A DNA stretch of 64,000 nt from Luidia sarsii (taxonomy: Eukaryota > Echinodermata > Asteroidea > Paxillosida > Luidiidae), in contig OX465101.1 of the NCBI GenBank assembly GCA_949987565.1, positions 24,478,543 through 24,542,542 on the forward strand, written 5' to 3'. Of the stretch, positions 1 through 14,758 are shown one piece after another. Position 1 is the stretch's first letter. Each line of letters starts with the position of its first letter. Made by a program: the position numbers and the translations under genes. The notes under the pieces were generated by a model. It was not told where the DNA came from and did not search any database. It saw only the letters and a list, made by a program, of their open reading frames with translations.

Positions 1-3000
1 TAAAGACCGTCAGACACATACCCCTACATGTGTTTTGTTGACAGTCGCATTGCCGGACGGGTACACTTATCAAACCGATGGCATCAGGGTACATTTGCCT
101 GGGCGTGTTTCGGTGCAGATTTCAGGTACCTTGCTAATTCTTTCGGAAATCGATTGACAAGGCCAAGGGCTACGATCTGAATATAGTTTAAGCGTCATGG
201 GGTGAATATTAAAGGGCGATATTTAGGAGGAGGCATTACATGTGTCTTGCCCGAGATTCTTTGCAGTGTATTGTAAGCGCGTCACAATATACTTGGCTGT
301 GCGCCTTCGCTCAAAGAACATGACTCTTTTGCCTTGAAATGATTCTTGGATTGAGTCTCAGATATCTTGTCTTTCGATTGGATCCTCTCGAGAGCATGTC
401 AAGCTACAGATAGGTCAATTTTCAGCTTCTGGAACGAAATAGTTTTGAGGATAATGACTAGAAGGTAAAAACCGTTTGACACATACCCCTACATGTGTTT
501 TGTTGACTGTCGCATTGCCGGTACACTTATCAAACCGATGGCATCAGGGTACATTTGCCTGCGCGTATTTCACTGCAGATTTCAGGTACCTTGCTAATTC
601 CTTCGTGAATCGATTGACAAGGCCAAGGGCTACGATCTGAACATAGTTTAAGCTTCATGGGGTGAATATTAAAGGGCGATATTTAGGAGGAGGCATTACA
701 TGTGTCTTGCCCGAGATTCTTTGCAGAGTATTGTAAGCGCGTCACAATATACTTGGCTGTGCGCCTTCGCTCAAAGAACATGACTCTTTTGCCTTGAAAT
801 GATTCTTGGATTGAGTCTCAGATAACTTGTCTTTCGATTGGATCCTCTCGAGAGCATGTCAAGCTACAGATAGGTCAATTTTCAGCTTCTGGAACGAAAT
901 AGTTTTGAGGATAATGACTAGAAGGTAAAAACCGTCTGACACATACCCCTACATGTGTTTTGTTGACTGTCGCATTGCCGGTACACTTATCAAACCGATG
1001 GCATCAGGGTACATTTGCCTGCGCGTATTTCACTGCAGATTTCAGGTACCTTGCTAATTCCTTCGTGAATCGATTGACAAGGCCAAGGGCTACGATCTGA
1101 ATATAGTTTAAGCTTCATGGGGTGAATATTAAAGGGCGATATTTAGGAGGAAGCATTACATGTGTCTTGCCCGAGATTCTTTGTAGTGTATTGTAAGCGC
1201 GTCACAATATACTTGGCTGTGCGCCTTCGCTCAAAGAACATGACTCTTTTGCCTTGAAATGATTCTTGGATTAAGTCTCAGATATCTTGTCTTTCGATTG
1301 GATCCTCTCGAGAGCATGTCAAGCTACAGATAGGTCAATTTTCAGCTTCTGGAACGAAATAGTTTTGAGGATAATGACTAGAAGGTAAAGACCGTCTGAC
1401 ACATACCCCTACATGTGTTTTGTTGACTGTCGCATTGCCGGTACACTTATCAAACCGATGGCATCAGGGTACATTTTCCTGCGCGTATTTCACTGCAGAT
1501 TTCAGGTACCTTGCTAATTCTTTCGTGAATCGATTGACAAGGCCAAGGGCTACGATCTGAATATAGTTTAAGCTTCATGGGGTGAATATTAAAGGGCGAT
1601 ATTTAGGAGGAGGCATTACATGTGTCTTGCCCGAGATTATTTGCAGTGTATTGTAAGCGCGTCACAATATACTTGGCTGTGCGCCTTCGCTCAAAGAACA
1701 TGACTCTTTTGCCTTGAAATGATTCTTGGATTGAGTCTCAGATATCTTGTCTTTCGATTGGATCCTCTCGAGAGCATGTCAAGCTACAGATAGGTCAATT
1801 TTCAGCTTCTGGAACGAAATAGTTTTGAGGATAATGACTAGAAGGTAAAGACCGTCTGACACATACCCCTACATGTGTTTTGTTGACAGTCGCATTGCCG
1901 GACGGGTACACTTATCAAACCGATGGCATCAGGGTACATTTGCCTGGGCGTGTTTCGGTGCAGATTTCAGGTACCTTGCTAATTCTTTCGGAAATCGATT
2001 GACAAGGCCAAGGGCTACGATCTGAATATAGTTTAATCGTCATGGGGTGAATATTAAAGGGCGATATTTAGGAGGAGGCATTACATGTGTCTTGCCCGAG
2101 ATTCTTTGCAGTGTATTGTAAGCGCGTCACAATATACTTGGCTGTGCGCCTTCGCTCAAAGAACATGACTCTTTTGCCTTGAAATGATTCTTGGATTGAG
2201 TCTCAGATATCTTGTCTTTCGATTGGATCCTCTCGAGAGCATGTCAAGCTACAGATAGGTCAATTTTCAGCTTCTGGAACGAAATAGTTTTGAGGATAAT
2301 GACTAGAAGGTAAAAACCGTCTGACACATACCCCTACATGTGTTTTGTTGACTGTCGCATTTCCGGTACACTTATCAAACCGATGGCATCAGGGTACATT
2401 TGCCTGCGCGTATTTCACTGCAGATTTCAGGTACCTTGCTAATTCCTTCGTGAATCGATTGACAAGGCCAAGGGCTACGATCTGAATATAGTTTAAGCTT
2501 CATGGGGTGAATATTAAAGGGCGATATTTAGGAGGAGGCATTACATGTGTCTTGCCCGAGATTCTTTGCAGTGTATTGTAAGCGCTTCACAATATACTTG
2601 GCTGTGCGCCTTCGCTCAAAGAACATGACTCTTTTGCCTTGAAATGATTCTTGGATTGAGTCTCAGATATCTTGTCTTTCGATTGGATCCTCTCGAGAGC
2701 ATGTCAAGCTACAGATATGTCAATTTTCAGCTTCTGGAACGAAATAGTTTTGAGGATAATGACTAGAAGGTAAAGACCGTCTGACACATACCCCTACATG
2801 TGTTTTGTTGACAGTCGCATTGCCGGTACACTTATCAAACCGATGGCATCAGGGTACATTTGCCTGCGCGTATTTCACTGCAGATTTCAGGTACCTTGCT
2901 AATTCTTTCGTGAATCGATTGACAAGGCCAAGGGCTACGATCTGAATATAGTTTAAGCTTCATAGGGTGAATATTAAAGGGCGATATTTAGGAGGAGGCA

Positions 3001-6000
3001 TTACATGTGTCTTGCCCGAGATTATTTGCAGTGTATTGTAAGCGCGTCACAATATACTTGGCTGTGCGCCTTCGCTCAAAGAACATGACTCTTTTGCCTT
3101 GAAATGATTCTTGGATTGAGTCTCAGATATCTTGTCTTTCGATTGGATCCTCTCGAGAGCATGTCAAGCTACAGATAGGTCAATTTTCAGCTTCTGGAAC
3201 GAAATAGTTTTGAGGATAATGACTAGAAGGTAAAGACCGTCAGACACATACCCCTACATGTGTTTTGTTGACAGTCGCATTGCCGGACGGGTACACTTAT
3301 CAAACCGATGGCATCAGGGTACATTTGCCTGGGCGTGTTTCGGTGCAGATTTCAGGTACCTTGCTAATTCTTTCGGAAATCGATTGACAAGGCCAAGGGC
3401 TACGATCTGAATATAGTTTAAGCGTCATGGGGTGAATATTAAAGGGCGATATTTAGGAGGAGGCATTACATGTGTCTTGCCCGAGATTCTTTGCAGTGTA
3501 TTGTAAGCGCGTCACAATATACTTGGCTGTGCGCCTTCGCTCAAAGAACATGACTCTTTTGCCTTGAAATGATTCTTGGATTGAGTCTCAGATATCTTGT
3601 CTTTCGATTGGATCCTCTCGAGAGCATGTCAAGCTACAGATAGGTCAATTTTCAGCTTCTGGAACGAAATAGTTTTGAGGATAATGACTAGAAGGTAAAA
3701 ACCGTTTGACACATACCCCTACATGTGTTTTGTTGACTGTCGCATTGCCGGTACACTTATCAAACCGATGGCATCAGGGTACATTTGCCTGCGCGTATTT
3801 CACTGCAGATTTCAGGTACCTTGCTAATTCCTTCGTGAATCGATTGACAAGGCCAAGGGCTACGATCTGAACATAGTTTAAGCTTCATGGGGTGAATATT
3901 AAAGGGCGATATTTAGGAGGAGGCATTACATGTGTCTTGCCCGAGATTCTTTGCAGAGTATTGTAAGCGCGTCACAATATACTTGGCTGTGCGCCTTCGC
4001 TCAAAGAACATGACTCTTTTGCCTTGAAATGATTCTTGGATTGAGTCTCAGATAACTTGTCTTTCGATTGGATCCTCTCGAGAGCATGTCAAGCTACAGA
4101 TAGGTCAATTTTCAGCTTCTGGAACGAAATAGTTTTGAGGATAATGACTAGAAGGTAAAAACCGTCTGACACATACCCCTACATGTGTTTTGTTGACTGT
4201 CGCATTGCCGGTACACTTATCAAACCGATGGCATCAGGGTACATTTGCCTGCGCGTATTTCACTGCAGATTTCAGGTACCTTGCTAATTCCTTCGTGAAT
4301 CGATTGACAAGGCCAAGGGCTACGATCTGAATATAGTTTAAGCTTCATGGGGTGAATATTAAAGGGCGATATTTAGGAGGAAGCATTACATGTGTCTTGC
4401 CCGAGATTCTTTGTAGTGTATTGTAAGCGCGTCACAATATACTTGGCTGTGCGCCTTCGCTCAAAGAACATGACTCTTTTGCCTTGAAATGATTCTTGGA
4501 TTGAGTCTCAGATATCTTGTCTTTCGATTGGATCCTCTCGAGAGCATGTCAAGCTACAGATAGGTCAATTTTCAGCTTCTGGAACGAAATAGTTTTGAGG
4601 ATAATGACTAGAAGGTAAAGACCGTCTGACACATACCCCTACATGTGTTTTGTTGACTGTCGCATTGCCGGTACACTTATCAAACCGATGGCATCAGGGT
4701 ACATTTTCCTGCGCGTATTTCACTGCAGATTTCAGGTACCTTGCTAATTCTTTCGTGAATCGATTGACAAGGCCAAGGGCTACGATCTGAATATAGTTTA
4801 AGCTTCATGGGGGGAATATTAAAGGGCGATATTTAGGAGGAGGCATTACATGTGTCTTGCCCGAGATTATTTGCAGTGTATTGTAAGCGCGTCACAATAT
4901 ACTTGGCTGTGCGCCTTCGCTCAAAGAACATGACTCTTTTGCCTTGAAATGATTCTTGGATTGAGTCTCAGATATCTTGTCTTTCGATTGGATCCTCTCG
5001 AGAGCATGTCAAGCTACAGATAGGTCAATTTTCAGCTTCTGGAACGAAATAGTTTTGAGGATAATGACTAGAAGGTAAAGACCGTCAGACACATACCCCT
5101 ACATGTGTTTTGTTGACAGTCGCATTGCCGGACGGGTACACTTATCAAACCGATGGCATCAGGGTACATTTGCCTGGGCGTGTTTCGGTGCAGATTTCAG
5201 GTACCTTGCTAATTCTTTCGGAAATCGATTGACAAGGCCAAGGGCTACGATCTGAATATAGTTTAATCGTCATGGGGTTAATATTAAAGGGCGATATTTA
5301 GGAGGAGGCATTACATGTGTCTTGCCCGAGATTCTTTGCAGTGTATTGTAAGCGCGTCACAATATACTTGGCTGTGCGCCTTCGCTCAAAGAACATGACT
5401 CTTTTGCCTTGAAATGATTCTTGGATTGAGTCTCAGATATCTTGTCTTTCGATTGGATCCTCTCGAGAGCATGTCAAGCTACAGATAGGTCAATTTTCAG
5501 CTTCTGGAACGAAATAGTTTTGAGGATAATGACTAGAAGGTAAAAACCGTCTGACACATACCCCTACATGTGTTTTGTTGACTGTCGCATTTCCGGTACA
5601 CTTATCAAACCGATGTCATCAGGGTACATTTGCCTGCGCGTATTTCACTGCAGATTTCAGGTACCTTGCTAATTCCTTCGTGAATCGATTGACAAGGCCA
5701 AAGGCTACGATCTGAATATAGTTTAAGCTTCATGGGGTGAATATTAAAGGGCGATATTTAGGAGGAGGCATTACATGTGTCTTGCCCGAGATTCTTTGCA
5801 GTGTATTGTAAGCGCTTCACAATATACTTGGCTGTGCGCCTTCGCTCAAAGAACATGACTCTTTTGCCTTGAAATGATTCTTGGATTGAGTCTCAGATAT
5901 CTTGTCTTTCGATTGGATCCTCTCGAGAGCATGTCAAGCTACAGATATGTCAATTTTCAGCTTCTGGAACGAAATAGTTTTGAGGATAATGACTAGAAGG

Positions 6001-9000
6001 TAAAGACCGTCTGACACATACCCCTACATGTGTTTTGTTGACAGTCGCATTGCCGGTACACTTATCAAACCGATGGCATCAGGGTACATTTGCCTGCGCG
6101 TATTTCACTGCAGATTTCAGGTACCTTGCTAATTCTTTCGTGAATCGATTGACAAGGCCAAGGGCTACAATCTAAATATAGTTTAAGCTTCATGGGGTGA
6201 ATATTAAAGGGCGATATTTAGGAGGAGGCATTACATGTGTCTTGCCCGAGATTCTTTGCAGTGTATTGTAAGCGCGTCACAATATACTTGGCTGTGCGCC
6301 TTCGCTCAAAGAACATGACTTTTTTGCCTTGAAATGATTCTTGGATTGAGTCTCAGATATCTTGTCTTTCGATTGGATCCTCTCGAGAGCATGTCAAGCT
6401 ACAGATAGGTCAATTTTTCAGCTTCTGGAACGAAATAGTTTTGAGGATAATGACTAGAAGGTAAAGACCGTCTGACACATACCCCTACATGTGTTTTGTT
6501 GACAGTCGCATTGCCGGTACACTTATCAAACCGATGGCATCAGGGTACATTTGCCTGCGCGTATTTCACTGCAGATTTCAGGTACCTTGCTAATTCTTTC
6601 GTGAATCGATTGACAAGGCCAAGGGCTACGATCTGAATATAGTTTAAGCTTCATAGGGTGAATATTAAAGGGCGATATTTAGGAGGAGGCATTACATGTG
6701 TCTTGCCCGAGATTATTTGCAGTGTATTGTAAGCGCGTCACAATATACTTGGCTGTGCGCCTTCGCTCAAAGAACATGACTCTTTTGCCTTGAAATGATT
6801 CTTGGATTGAGTCTCAGATATCTTGTCTTTCGATTGGATCCTCTCGAGAGCATGTCAAGCTACAGATAGGTCAATTTTCAGCTTCTGGAACGAAATAGTT
6901 TTGAGGATAATGACTAGAAGGTAAAGACCGTCAGACACATACCCCTACATGTGTTTTGTTGACAGTCGCATTGCCGGACGGGTACACTTATCAAACCGAT
7001 GGCATCAGGGTACATTTGCCTGGGCGTGTTTCGGTGCAGATTTCAGGTACCTTGCTAATTCTTTCGGAAATCGATTGACAAGGCCAAGGGCTACGATCTG
7101 AATATAGTTTAAGCGTCATGGGGTGAATATTAAAGGGCGATATTTAGGAGGAGGCATTACATGTGTCTTGCCCGAGATTCTTTGCAGTGTATTGTAAGCG
7201 CGTCACAATATACTTGGCTGTGCGCCTTCGCTCAAAGAACATGACTCTTTTGCCTTGAAATGATTCTTGGATTGAGTCTCAGATATCTTGTCTTTCGATT
7301 GGATCCTCTCGAGAGCATGTCAAGCTACAGATAGGTCAATTTTCAGCTTCTGGAACGAAATAGTTTTGAGGATAATGACTAGAAGGTAAAAACCGTTTGA
7401 CACATACCCCTACATGTGTTTTGTTGACTGTCGCATTGCCGGTACACTTATCAAACCGATGGCATCAGGGTACATTTGCCTGCGCGTATTTCACTGCAGA
7501 TTTCAGGTACCTTGCTAATTCCTTCGTGAATCGATTGACAAGGCCAAGGGCTACGATCTGAACATAGTTTAAGCTTCATGGGGTGAATATTAAAGGGCGA
7601 TATTTAGGAGGAGGCATTACATGTGTCTTGCCCGAGATTCTTTGCAGAGTATTGTAAGCGCGTCACAATATACTTGGCTGTGCGCCTTCGCTCAAAGAAC
7701 ATGACTCTTTTGCCTTGAAATGATTCTTGGATTGAGTCTCAGATAACTTGTCTTTCGATTGGATCCTCTCGAGAGCATGTCAAGCTACAGATAGGTCAAT
7801 TTTCAGCTTCTGGAACGAAATAGTTTTGAGGATAATGACTAGAAGGTAAAAACCGTCTGACACATACCCCTACATGTGTTTTGTTGACTGTCGCATTGCC
7901 GGTACACTTATCAAACCGATGGCATCAGGGTACATTTGCCTGCGCGTATTTCACTGCAGATTTCAGGTACCTTGCTAATTCCTTCGTGAATCGATTGACA
8001 AGGCCAAGGGCTACGATCTGAATATAGTTTAAGCTTCATGGGGTGAATATTAAAGGGCGATATTTAGGAGGAAGCATTACATGTGTCTTGCCCGAGATTC
8101 TTTGTAGTGTATTGTAAGCGCGTCACAATATACTTGGCTGTGCGCCTTCGCTCAAAGAACATGACTCTTTTGCCTTGAAATGATTCTTGGATTGAGTCTC
8201 AGATATCTTGTCTTTCGATTGGATCCTCTCGAGAGCATGTCAAGCTACAGATAGGTCAATTTTCAGCTTCTGGAACGAAATAGTTTTGAGGATAATGACT
8301 AGAAGGTAAAGACCGTCTGACACATACCCCTACATGTGTTTTGTTGACTGTCGCATTGCCGGTACACTTATCAAACCGATGGCATCAGGGTACATTTTCC
8401 TGCGCGTATTTCACTGCAGATTTCAGGTACCTTGCTAATTCTTTCGTGAATCGATTGACAAGGCCAAGGGCTACGATCTGAATATAGTTTAAGCTTCATG
8501 GGGGGAATATTAAAGGGCGATATTTAGGAGGAGGCATTACATGTGTCTTGCCCGAGATTATTTGCAGTGTATTGTAAGCGCGTCACAATATACTTGGCTG
8601 TGCGCCTTCGCTCAAAGAACATGACTCTTTTGCCTTGAAATGATTCTTGGATTGAGTCTCAGATATCTTGTCTTTCGATTGGATCCTCTCGAGAGCATGT
8701 CAAGCTACAGATAGGTCAATTTTCAGCTTCTGGAACGAAATAGTTTTGAGGATAATGACTAGAAGGTAAAGACCGTCAGACACATACCCCTACATGTGTT
8801 TTGTTGACAGTCGCATTGCCGGACGGGTACACTTATCAAACCGATGGCATCAGGGTACATTTGCCTGGGCGTGTTTCGGTGCAGATTTCAGGTACCTTGC
8901 TAATTCTTTCGGAAATCGATTGACAAGGCCAAGGGCTACGATCTGAATATAGTTTAATCGTCATGGGGTTAATATTAAAGGGCGATATTTAGGAGGAGGC

Positions 9001-10152
9001 ATTACATGTGTCTTGCCCGAGATTCTTTGCAGTGTATTGTAAGCGCGTCACAATATACTTGGCTGTGCGCCTTCGCTCAAAGAACATGACTCTTTTGCCT
9101 TGAAATGATTCTTGGATTGAGTCTCAGATATCTTGTCTTTCGATTGGATCCTCTCGAGAGCATGTCAAGCTACAGATAGGTCAATTTTCAGCTTCTGGAA
9201 CGAAATAGTTTTGAGGATAATGACTAGAAGGTAAAAACCGTCTGACACATACCCCTACATGTGTTTTGTTGACTGTCGCATTTCCGGTACACTTATCAAA
9301 CCGATGTCATCAGGGTACATTTGCCTGCGCGTATTTCACTGCAGATTTCAGGTACCTTGCTAATTCCTTCGTGAATCGATTGACAAGGCCAAAGGCTACG
9401 ATCTGAATATAGTTTAAGCTTCATGGGGTGAATATTAAAGGGCGATATTTAGGAGGAGGCATTACATGTGTCTTGCCCGAGATTCTTTGCAGTGTATTGT
9501 AAGCGCTTCACAATATACTTGGCTGTGCGCCTTCGCTCAAAGAACATGACTCTTTTGCCTTGAAATGATTCTTGGATTGAGTCTCAGATATCTTGTCTTT
9601 CGATTGGATCCTCTCGAGAGCATGTCAAGCTACAGATATGTCAATTTTCAGCTTCTGGAACGAAATAGTTTTGAGGATAATGACTAGAAGGTAAAGACCG
9701 TCTGACACATACCCCTACATGTGTTTTGTTGACAGTCGCATTGCCGGTACACTTATCAAACCGATGGCATCAGGGTACATTTGCCTGCGCGTATTTCACT
9801 GCAGATTTCAGGTACCTTGCTAATTCTTTCGTGAATCGATTGACAAGGCCAAGGGCTACAATCTAAATATAGTTTAAGCTTCATGGGGTGAATATTAAAG
9901 GGCGATATTTAGGAGGAGGCATTACATGTGTCTTGCCCGAGATTCTTTGCAGTGTATTGTAAGCGCGTCACAATATACTTGGCTGTGCGCCTTCGCTCAA
10001 AGAACATGACTTTTTTGCCTTGAAATGATTCTTGGATTGAGTCTCAGATATCTTGTCTTTCGATTGGATCCTCTCGAGAGCATGTCAAGCTACAGATAGG
10101 TCAATTTTTCAGCTTCTGGAACGAAATAGTTTTGAGGATAATGACTAGAAGG
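1..10152 (+). repeat. HOR block 1: 7-mer then 8-mer units
   Basis: Unit 1 is 1-3230 (7 monomers: two of 465 bp and five of 460 bp). Unit 2 is 3231-6921 (8 monomers). Unit 3 is 6922-10152 (the first 7 monomers of the 8-mer). Each unit starts with a 465-bp monomer carrying the GACGG insertion and ACCGTCAGAC. Units 2 and 3 share private changes such as GGGGGGAATATT (4811, 8503), GATGTCATCAGG (5614, 9304) and CCAAAGGCTAC (5698, 9389), so they are the closest pair. The additional monomer (6001-6461, repeated at 9692-10152) is marked by CTACAATCTAAATATAG and GACTTTTTTGCC; it is absent from unit 1. Confidence 0.9.
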
Positions 10153-13100
10153 TAAAGACCGTCTGACACATACCCCTACATGTGTTTTGTTGACAGTCGC
10201 ATTGCCGGTACACTTATCAAACCGATGGCATCAGGGTACATTTGCCTGGGCGTGTTTCGGTGCAGATTTCAGGTACCTTGCTAATTCTTTCGGAAATCGA
10301 TTGACAAGGCCAAGGGCTACGATCTGAATATAGTTTAAGCTTCATGGGGTATATATTAAAGGGCGATATTTAGGAGGAGGCATTACATGTGTCTTGCCCG
10401 AGATTCTTTGCAGTGTATTGTAAGCGCGTCACAATATACTTGGATGTGCGCCTTCGCTCAAAGAACATGACTCTTTTGCCTTGAAATGATTCTTGGATTG
10501 AGTCTCAGATATCTTGTCTTTCGATTGGATCCTCTCGAGAGCATGTCAAGCTACAGATAGGTCAATTTTCAGCTTCTGGAACGAAATAGTTTTGAGGATA
10601 ATGACTAGAAGGTAAAGACCGTCTGACACATACCCTTACATGTGTTTTGTTGACAGTCGCCTGCCGGTACACTTATCAAACCGATGGCATCAGGGTACAT
10701 TTGCCTGCGCGTATTTCACTGCAGATTTCAGGTACCTTGCTTATTCTTTCGTGAATCGATTGACAAGGTCAAGGGCTACGATCTGAATATAGTTTAAGCT
10801 TCATGGGGTGAATATTAAAGGGCGATATTTAGGAGGAGGCATTACATGTGTCTTGCCCGAGATTACTTGCAGTGTATTGTAAGTGCGTCACAATATACTT
10901 GGCTGTGCGCCTTCGCTCAAAGAACATGACTCTTTTGCCTTGAAATGATTCTTGGATTGAGTCTCAGATATCTTGTCTTTCGATTGGATCCTCTCGAGAG
11001 CATGTCAAGCTACAGATATGTCAATTTTCAGCTTCTGGAACGAAATAGTTTTGAGGATAATGACTAGAAGGTAAAGACCGTCTGACACATACCCCTACAT
11101 GTGTTTTGTTGACAGTCGCATTGCCGGTACACTTATCAAACCGATGGCATCAGGGTACATTTGCCTGGGCGTGTTTCGGTGCAGATTTCAGGTACCTTGC
11201 TAATTCTTTCGGAAATCGATTGACAAGGCCAAGGGCTACGATCTGAATATAGTTTAAGCTTCATGGGGTGAATATTAAAGGGCGATATTTAGGAGGAAGC
11301 ATTACATGTGTCTTGCCCGAGATTCTTTGTAGTGTATTGTAAGCGCGTCACAATATACTTGGCTGTGCGCCTTCGCTCAAAGAACATGACTCTTTTGCCT
11401 TGAAATGATTCTTGGATTGAGTCTCAGATATCTTGTCTTTCGATTGGATCCTCTCGAGAGCATGTCAAGCTACAGATAGGTCAATTTTCAGCTTCTGGAA
11501 CGAAATAGTTTTGAGGATAATGACTAGAAGGTAAAGACCGTCTGACACATACCCCTACATGTGTTTTGTTGACTGTCGCATTGCCGGTACACTTATCAAA
11601 CCGATGGCATCAGGGTACATTTTCCTGCGCGTATTTCACTGCAGATTTCAGGTACCTTGCTAATTCTTTCGTGAATCGATTGACAAGGCCAAGGGCTACG
11701 ATCTGAATATAGTTTAAGCTTCATGGGGTGAATATTAAAGGGCGATATTTAGGAGGAGGCATTACATGTGTCTTGCCCGAGATTATTTGCAGTGTATTGT
11801 AAGCGCGTCACAATATACTTGGCTGTGCGCCTTCGCTCAAAGAACATGACTCTTTTGCCTTGAAATGATTCTTGGATTGAGTCTCAGATATCTTGTCTTT
11901 CGATTGGATCCTCTCGAGAGCATGTCAAGCTACAGATAGGTCAATTTTCAGCTTCTGGAACGAAATAGTTTTGAGGATAATGACTAGAAGGTAAAGACCG
12001 TCTGACACATACCCCTACATGTGTTTTGTTGACAGTCGCATTGCCGGACGGGTACACTTATCAAACCGATGGCATCAGGGTACATTTGCCTGGGCGTGTT
12101 TCGGTGCAGATTTCAGGTACCTTGCTAATTCTTTCGGAAATCGATTGACAAGGCCAAGGGCTACGATCTGAATATAGTTTAATCGTCATGGGGTGAATAT
12201 TAAAGGGCGATATTTAGGAGGAGGCATTACATGTGTCTTGCCCGAGATTCTTTGCAGTGTATTGTAAGCGCGTCACAATATACTTGGCTGTGCGCCTTCG
12301 CTCAAAGAACATGACTCTTTTGCCTTGAAATGATTCTTGGATTGAGTCTCAGATATCTTGTCTTTCGATTGGATCCTCTCGAGAGCATGTCAAGCTACAG
12401 ATAGGTCAATTTTCAGCTTCTGGAACGAAATAGTTTTGAGGATAATGACTAGAAGGTAAAAACCGTCTGACACATACCCCTACATGTGTTTTGTTGACTG
12501 TCGCATTTCCGGTACACTTATCAAACCGATGGCATCAGGGTACATTTGCCTGCGCGTATTTCACTGCAGATTTCAGGTACCTTGCTAATTCCTTCGTGAA
12601 TCAAATGACAAGGCCAAGGGCTACGATCTGAATATAGTTGAAGCTTCATGGGGTGAATATTAAAGAGCGATATTTAGGAGGAGGCATTACATGTGTCTTG
12701 CCCGAGATTCTTTGCAGTGTATTGTAAGCGCTTCACAATATACTTGGCTGTGCGCCTTCGCTCAAAGAACATGACTCTTTTGCCTTGAAATGATTCTTGG
12801 ATTGAGTCTCAGATATCTTGTCTTTCGATTGGATCCTCTCGAGAGCATGTCAAGCTACAGATATGTCAATTTTCAGCTTCTGGAACGAAATAGTTTTGAG
12901 GATAATGACTAGAAGGTAAAGACCGTCTGACACATACCCCTACATGTGTTTTGTTGACAGTCGCATTGCCGGTACACTTATCAAACCGATGGCATCAGGG
13001 TACATTTGCCTGCGCGTATTTCACTGCAGATTTCAGGTACCTTGCTAATTCTTTCGTGAATCGATTGACAAGGCCAAGGGCTACAATCTAAATATAGTTT

Positions 13101-13377
13101 AAGCTTCATGGGGTGAATATTAAAGGGCGATATTTAGGAGGAGGCATTACATGTGTCTTGCCCGAGATTCTTTGCAGTGTATTGTAAGCGCGTCACAATA
13201 TACTCTTCTGTGCGCCTTCGCTCAAAGAACATGACTTTTTTGCCTTGAAATGATTCTTGGATTGAGTCTCAGATATCTTGTCTTTCGATTGGATCCTCTC
13301 GAGAGCATGTCAAGCTACAGATAGGTCAATTTTTCAGCTTCTGGAACGAAATAGTTTTGAGGATAATGACTAGAAGG
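10153..13377 (+). repeat. HOR block 2: 7-monomer unit
   Basis: This 3225-bp unit has seven monomers. Its first monomer is marked by GGGGTATATATT and TTGGATGTGCGCC; the second has CCCTTACATG, GCTTATTC and AAGGTCAAGG. Those two monomers reappear in the same order at 13378-14297, after which the sequence departs from the unit. The later monomers of the unit resemble the M4-M7 monomers of block 1, so the block is a recombinant between two HOR families. Confidence 0.8.
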
Positions 13378-14758
13378 TAAAGACCGTCTGACACATACCC
13401 CTACATGTGTTTTGTTGACAGTCGCATTGCCGGTACACTTATCAAACCGATGGCATCAGGGTACATTTGCCTGGGCGTGTTTCGGTGCAGATTTCAGGTA
13501 CCTTGCTAATTCTTTCGGAAATCGATTGACAAGGCCAAGGGCTACGATCTGAATATAGTTTAAGCTTCATGGGGTATATATTAAAGGGCGATATTTAGGA
13601 GGAGGCATTACATGTGTCTTGCCCGAGATTCTTTGCAGTGTATTGTAAGCGCGTCACAATATACTTGGATGTGCGCCTTCGCTCAAAGAACATGACTCTT
13701 TTGCCTTGAAATGATTCTTGGATTGAGTCTCAGATATCTTGTCTTTCGATTGGATCCTCTCGAGAGCATGTCAAGCTACAGATAGGTCAATTTTCAGCTT
13801 CTGGAACGAACTAGTTTTGAGGATAATGACTAGAAGGTAAAGACCGTCTGACACATACCCTTACATGTGTTTTGTTGACAGTCGCATTGCCGGTACACTT
13901 ATCAAACCGATGGCATCAGGGTACATTTGCCTGCGCGTATTTCACTGCAGATTTCAGGTACCTTGCTTATTCTTTCGTGAATCGATTGACAAGGTCAAGG
14001 GCTACGATCTGAATATAGTTTAAGCTTCATGGGGTGAATATTAAAGGGCGATATTTAGGAGGAGGCATTACATGTGTCTTGCCCGAGATTATTTGCAGTG
14101 TATTGTAAGCGCGTCACAATATACTTGGCTGTGCGCCTTCGCTCAAAGAACATGACTCTTTTGCCTTGAAATGATTCTTGGATTGAGTCTCAGATATCTT
14201 GTCTTTCGATTGGATCCTCTCGAGAGCATGTCAAGCTACAGATAGGTCAATTTTCAGCTTCTGGAACGAAATAGTTTTGAGGATAATGACTAGAAGGTAA
14301 AGACCGTCTGACACATACCCTTAAATGTCTTTTGTTGACTGTCGCATTGCCGGTACACTTATCAAACCGATGGCATCAGGGTACATTTGCCTGCGCGTAT
14401 TTCACTGCAGATTTCAGGTACCTTGCTAATTCTTTCGTGAATCGATTGACAAGGTCAAGGGCTACGATCTGAATATAGTTTAAGCTTCATGGGGTGAATA
14501 TTAAAGGGCGATATTTAGGAGGAGGCATTACATGTGTCTTGCCCGAGATTCTTTGCAGTGTATTGTAAGCGCGTCACAATATACTTGGCTGTGCGCCTTC
14601 GCTCAAAGAACATGACTTGTTTGCCTTGAAATGATTCTTGGATTGAGTGTCAGATATCTTGTCTTTCGATTGGATCCTCTCGAGAGCATGTCAAGCTACA
14701 GATAGGTCAATTTTTCAGCTTCTGGAACGAAATAGTTTTGAGGATAATGACTAGAAGG

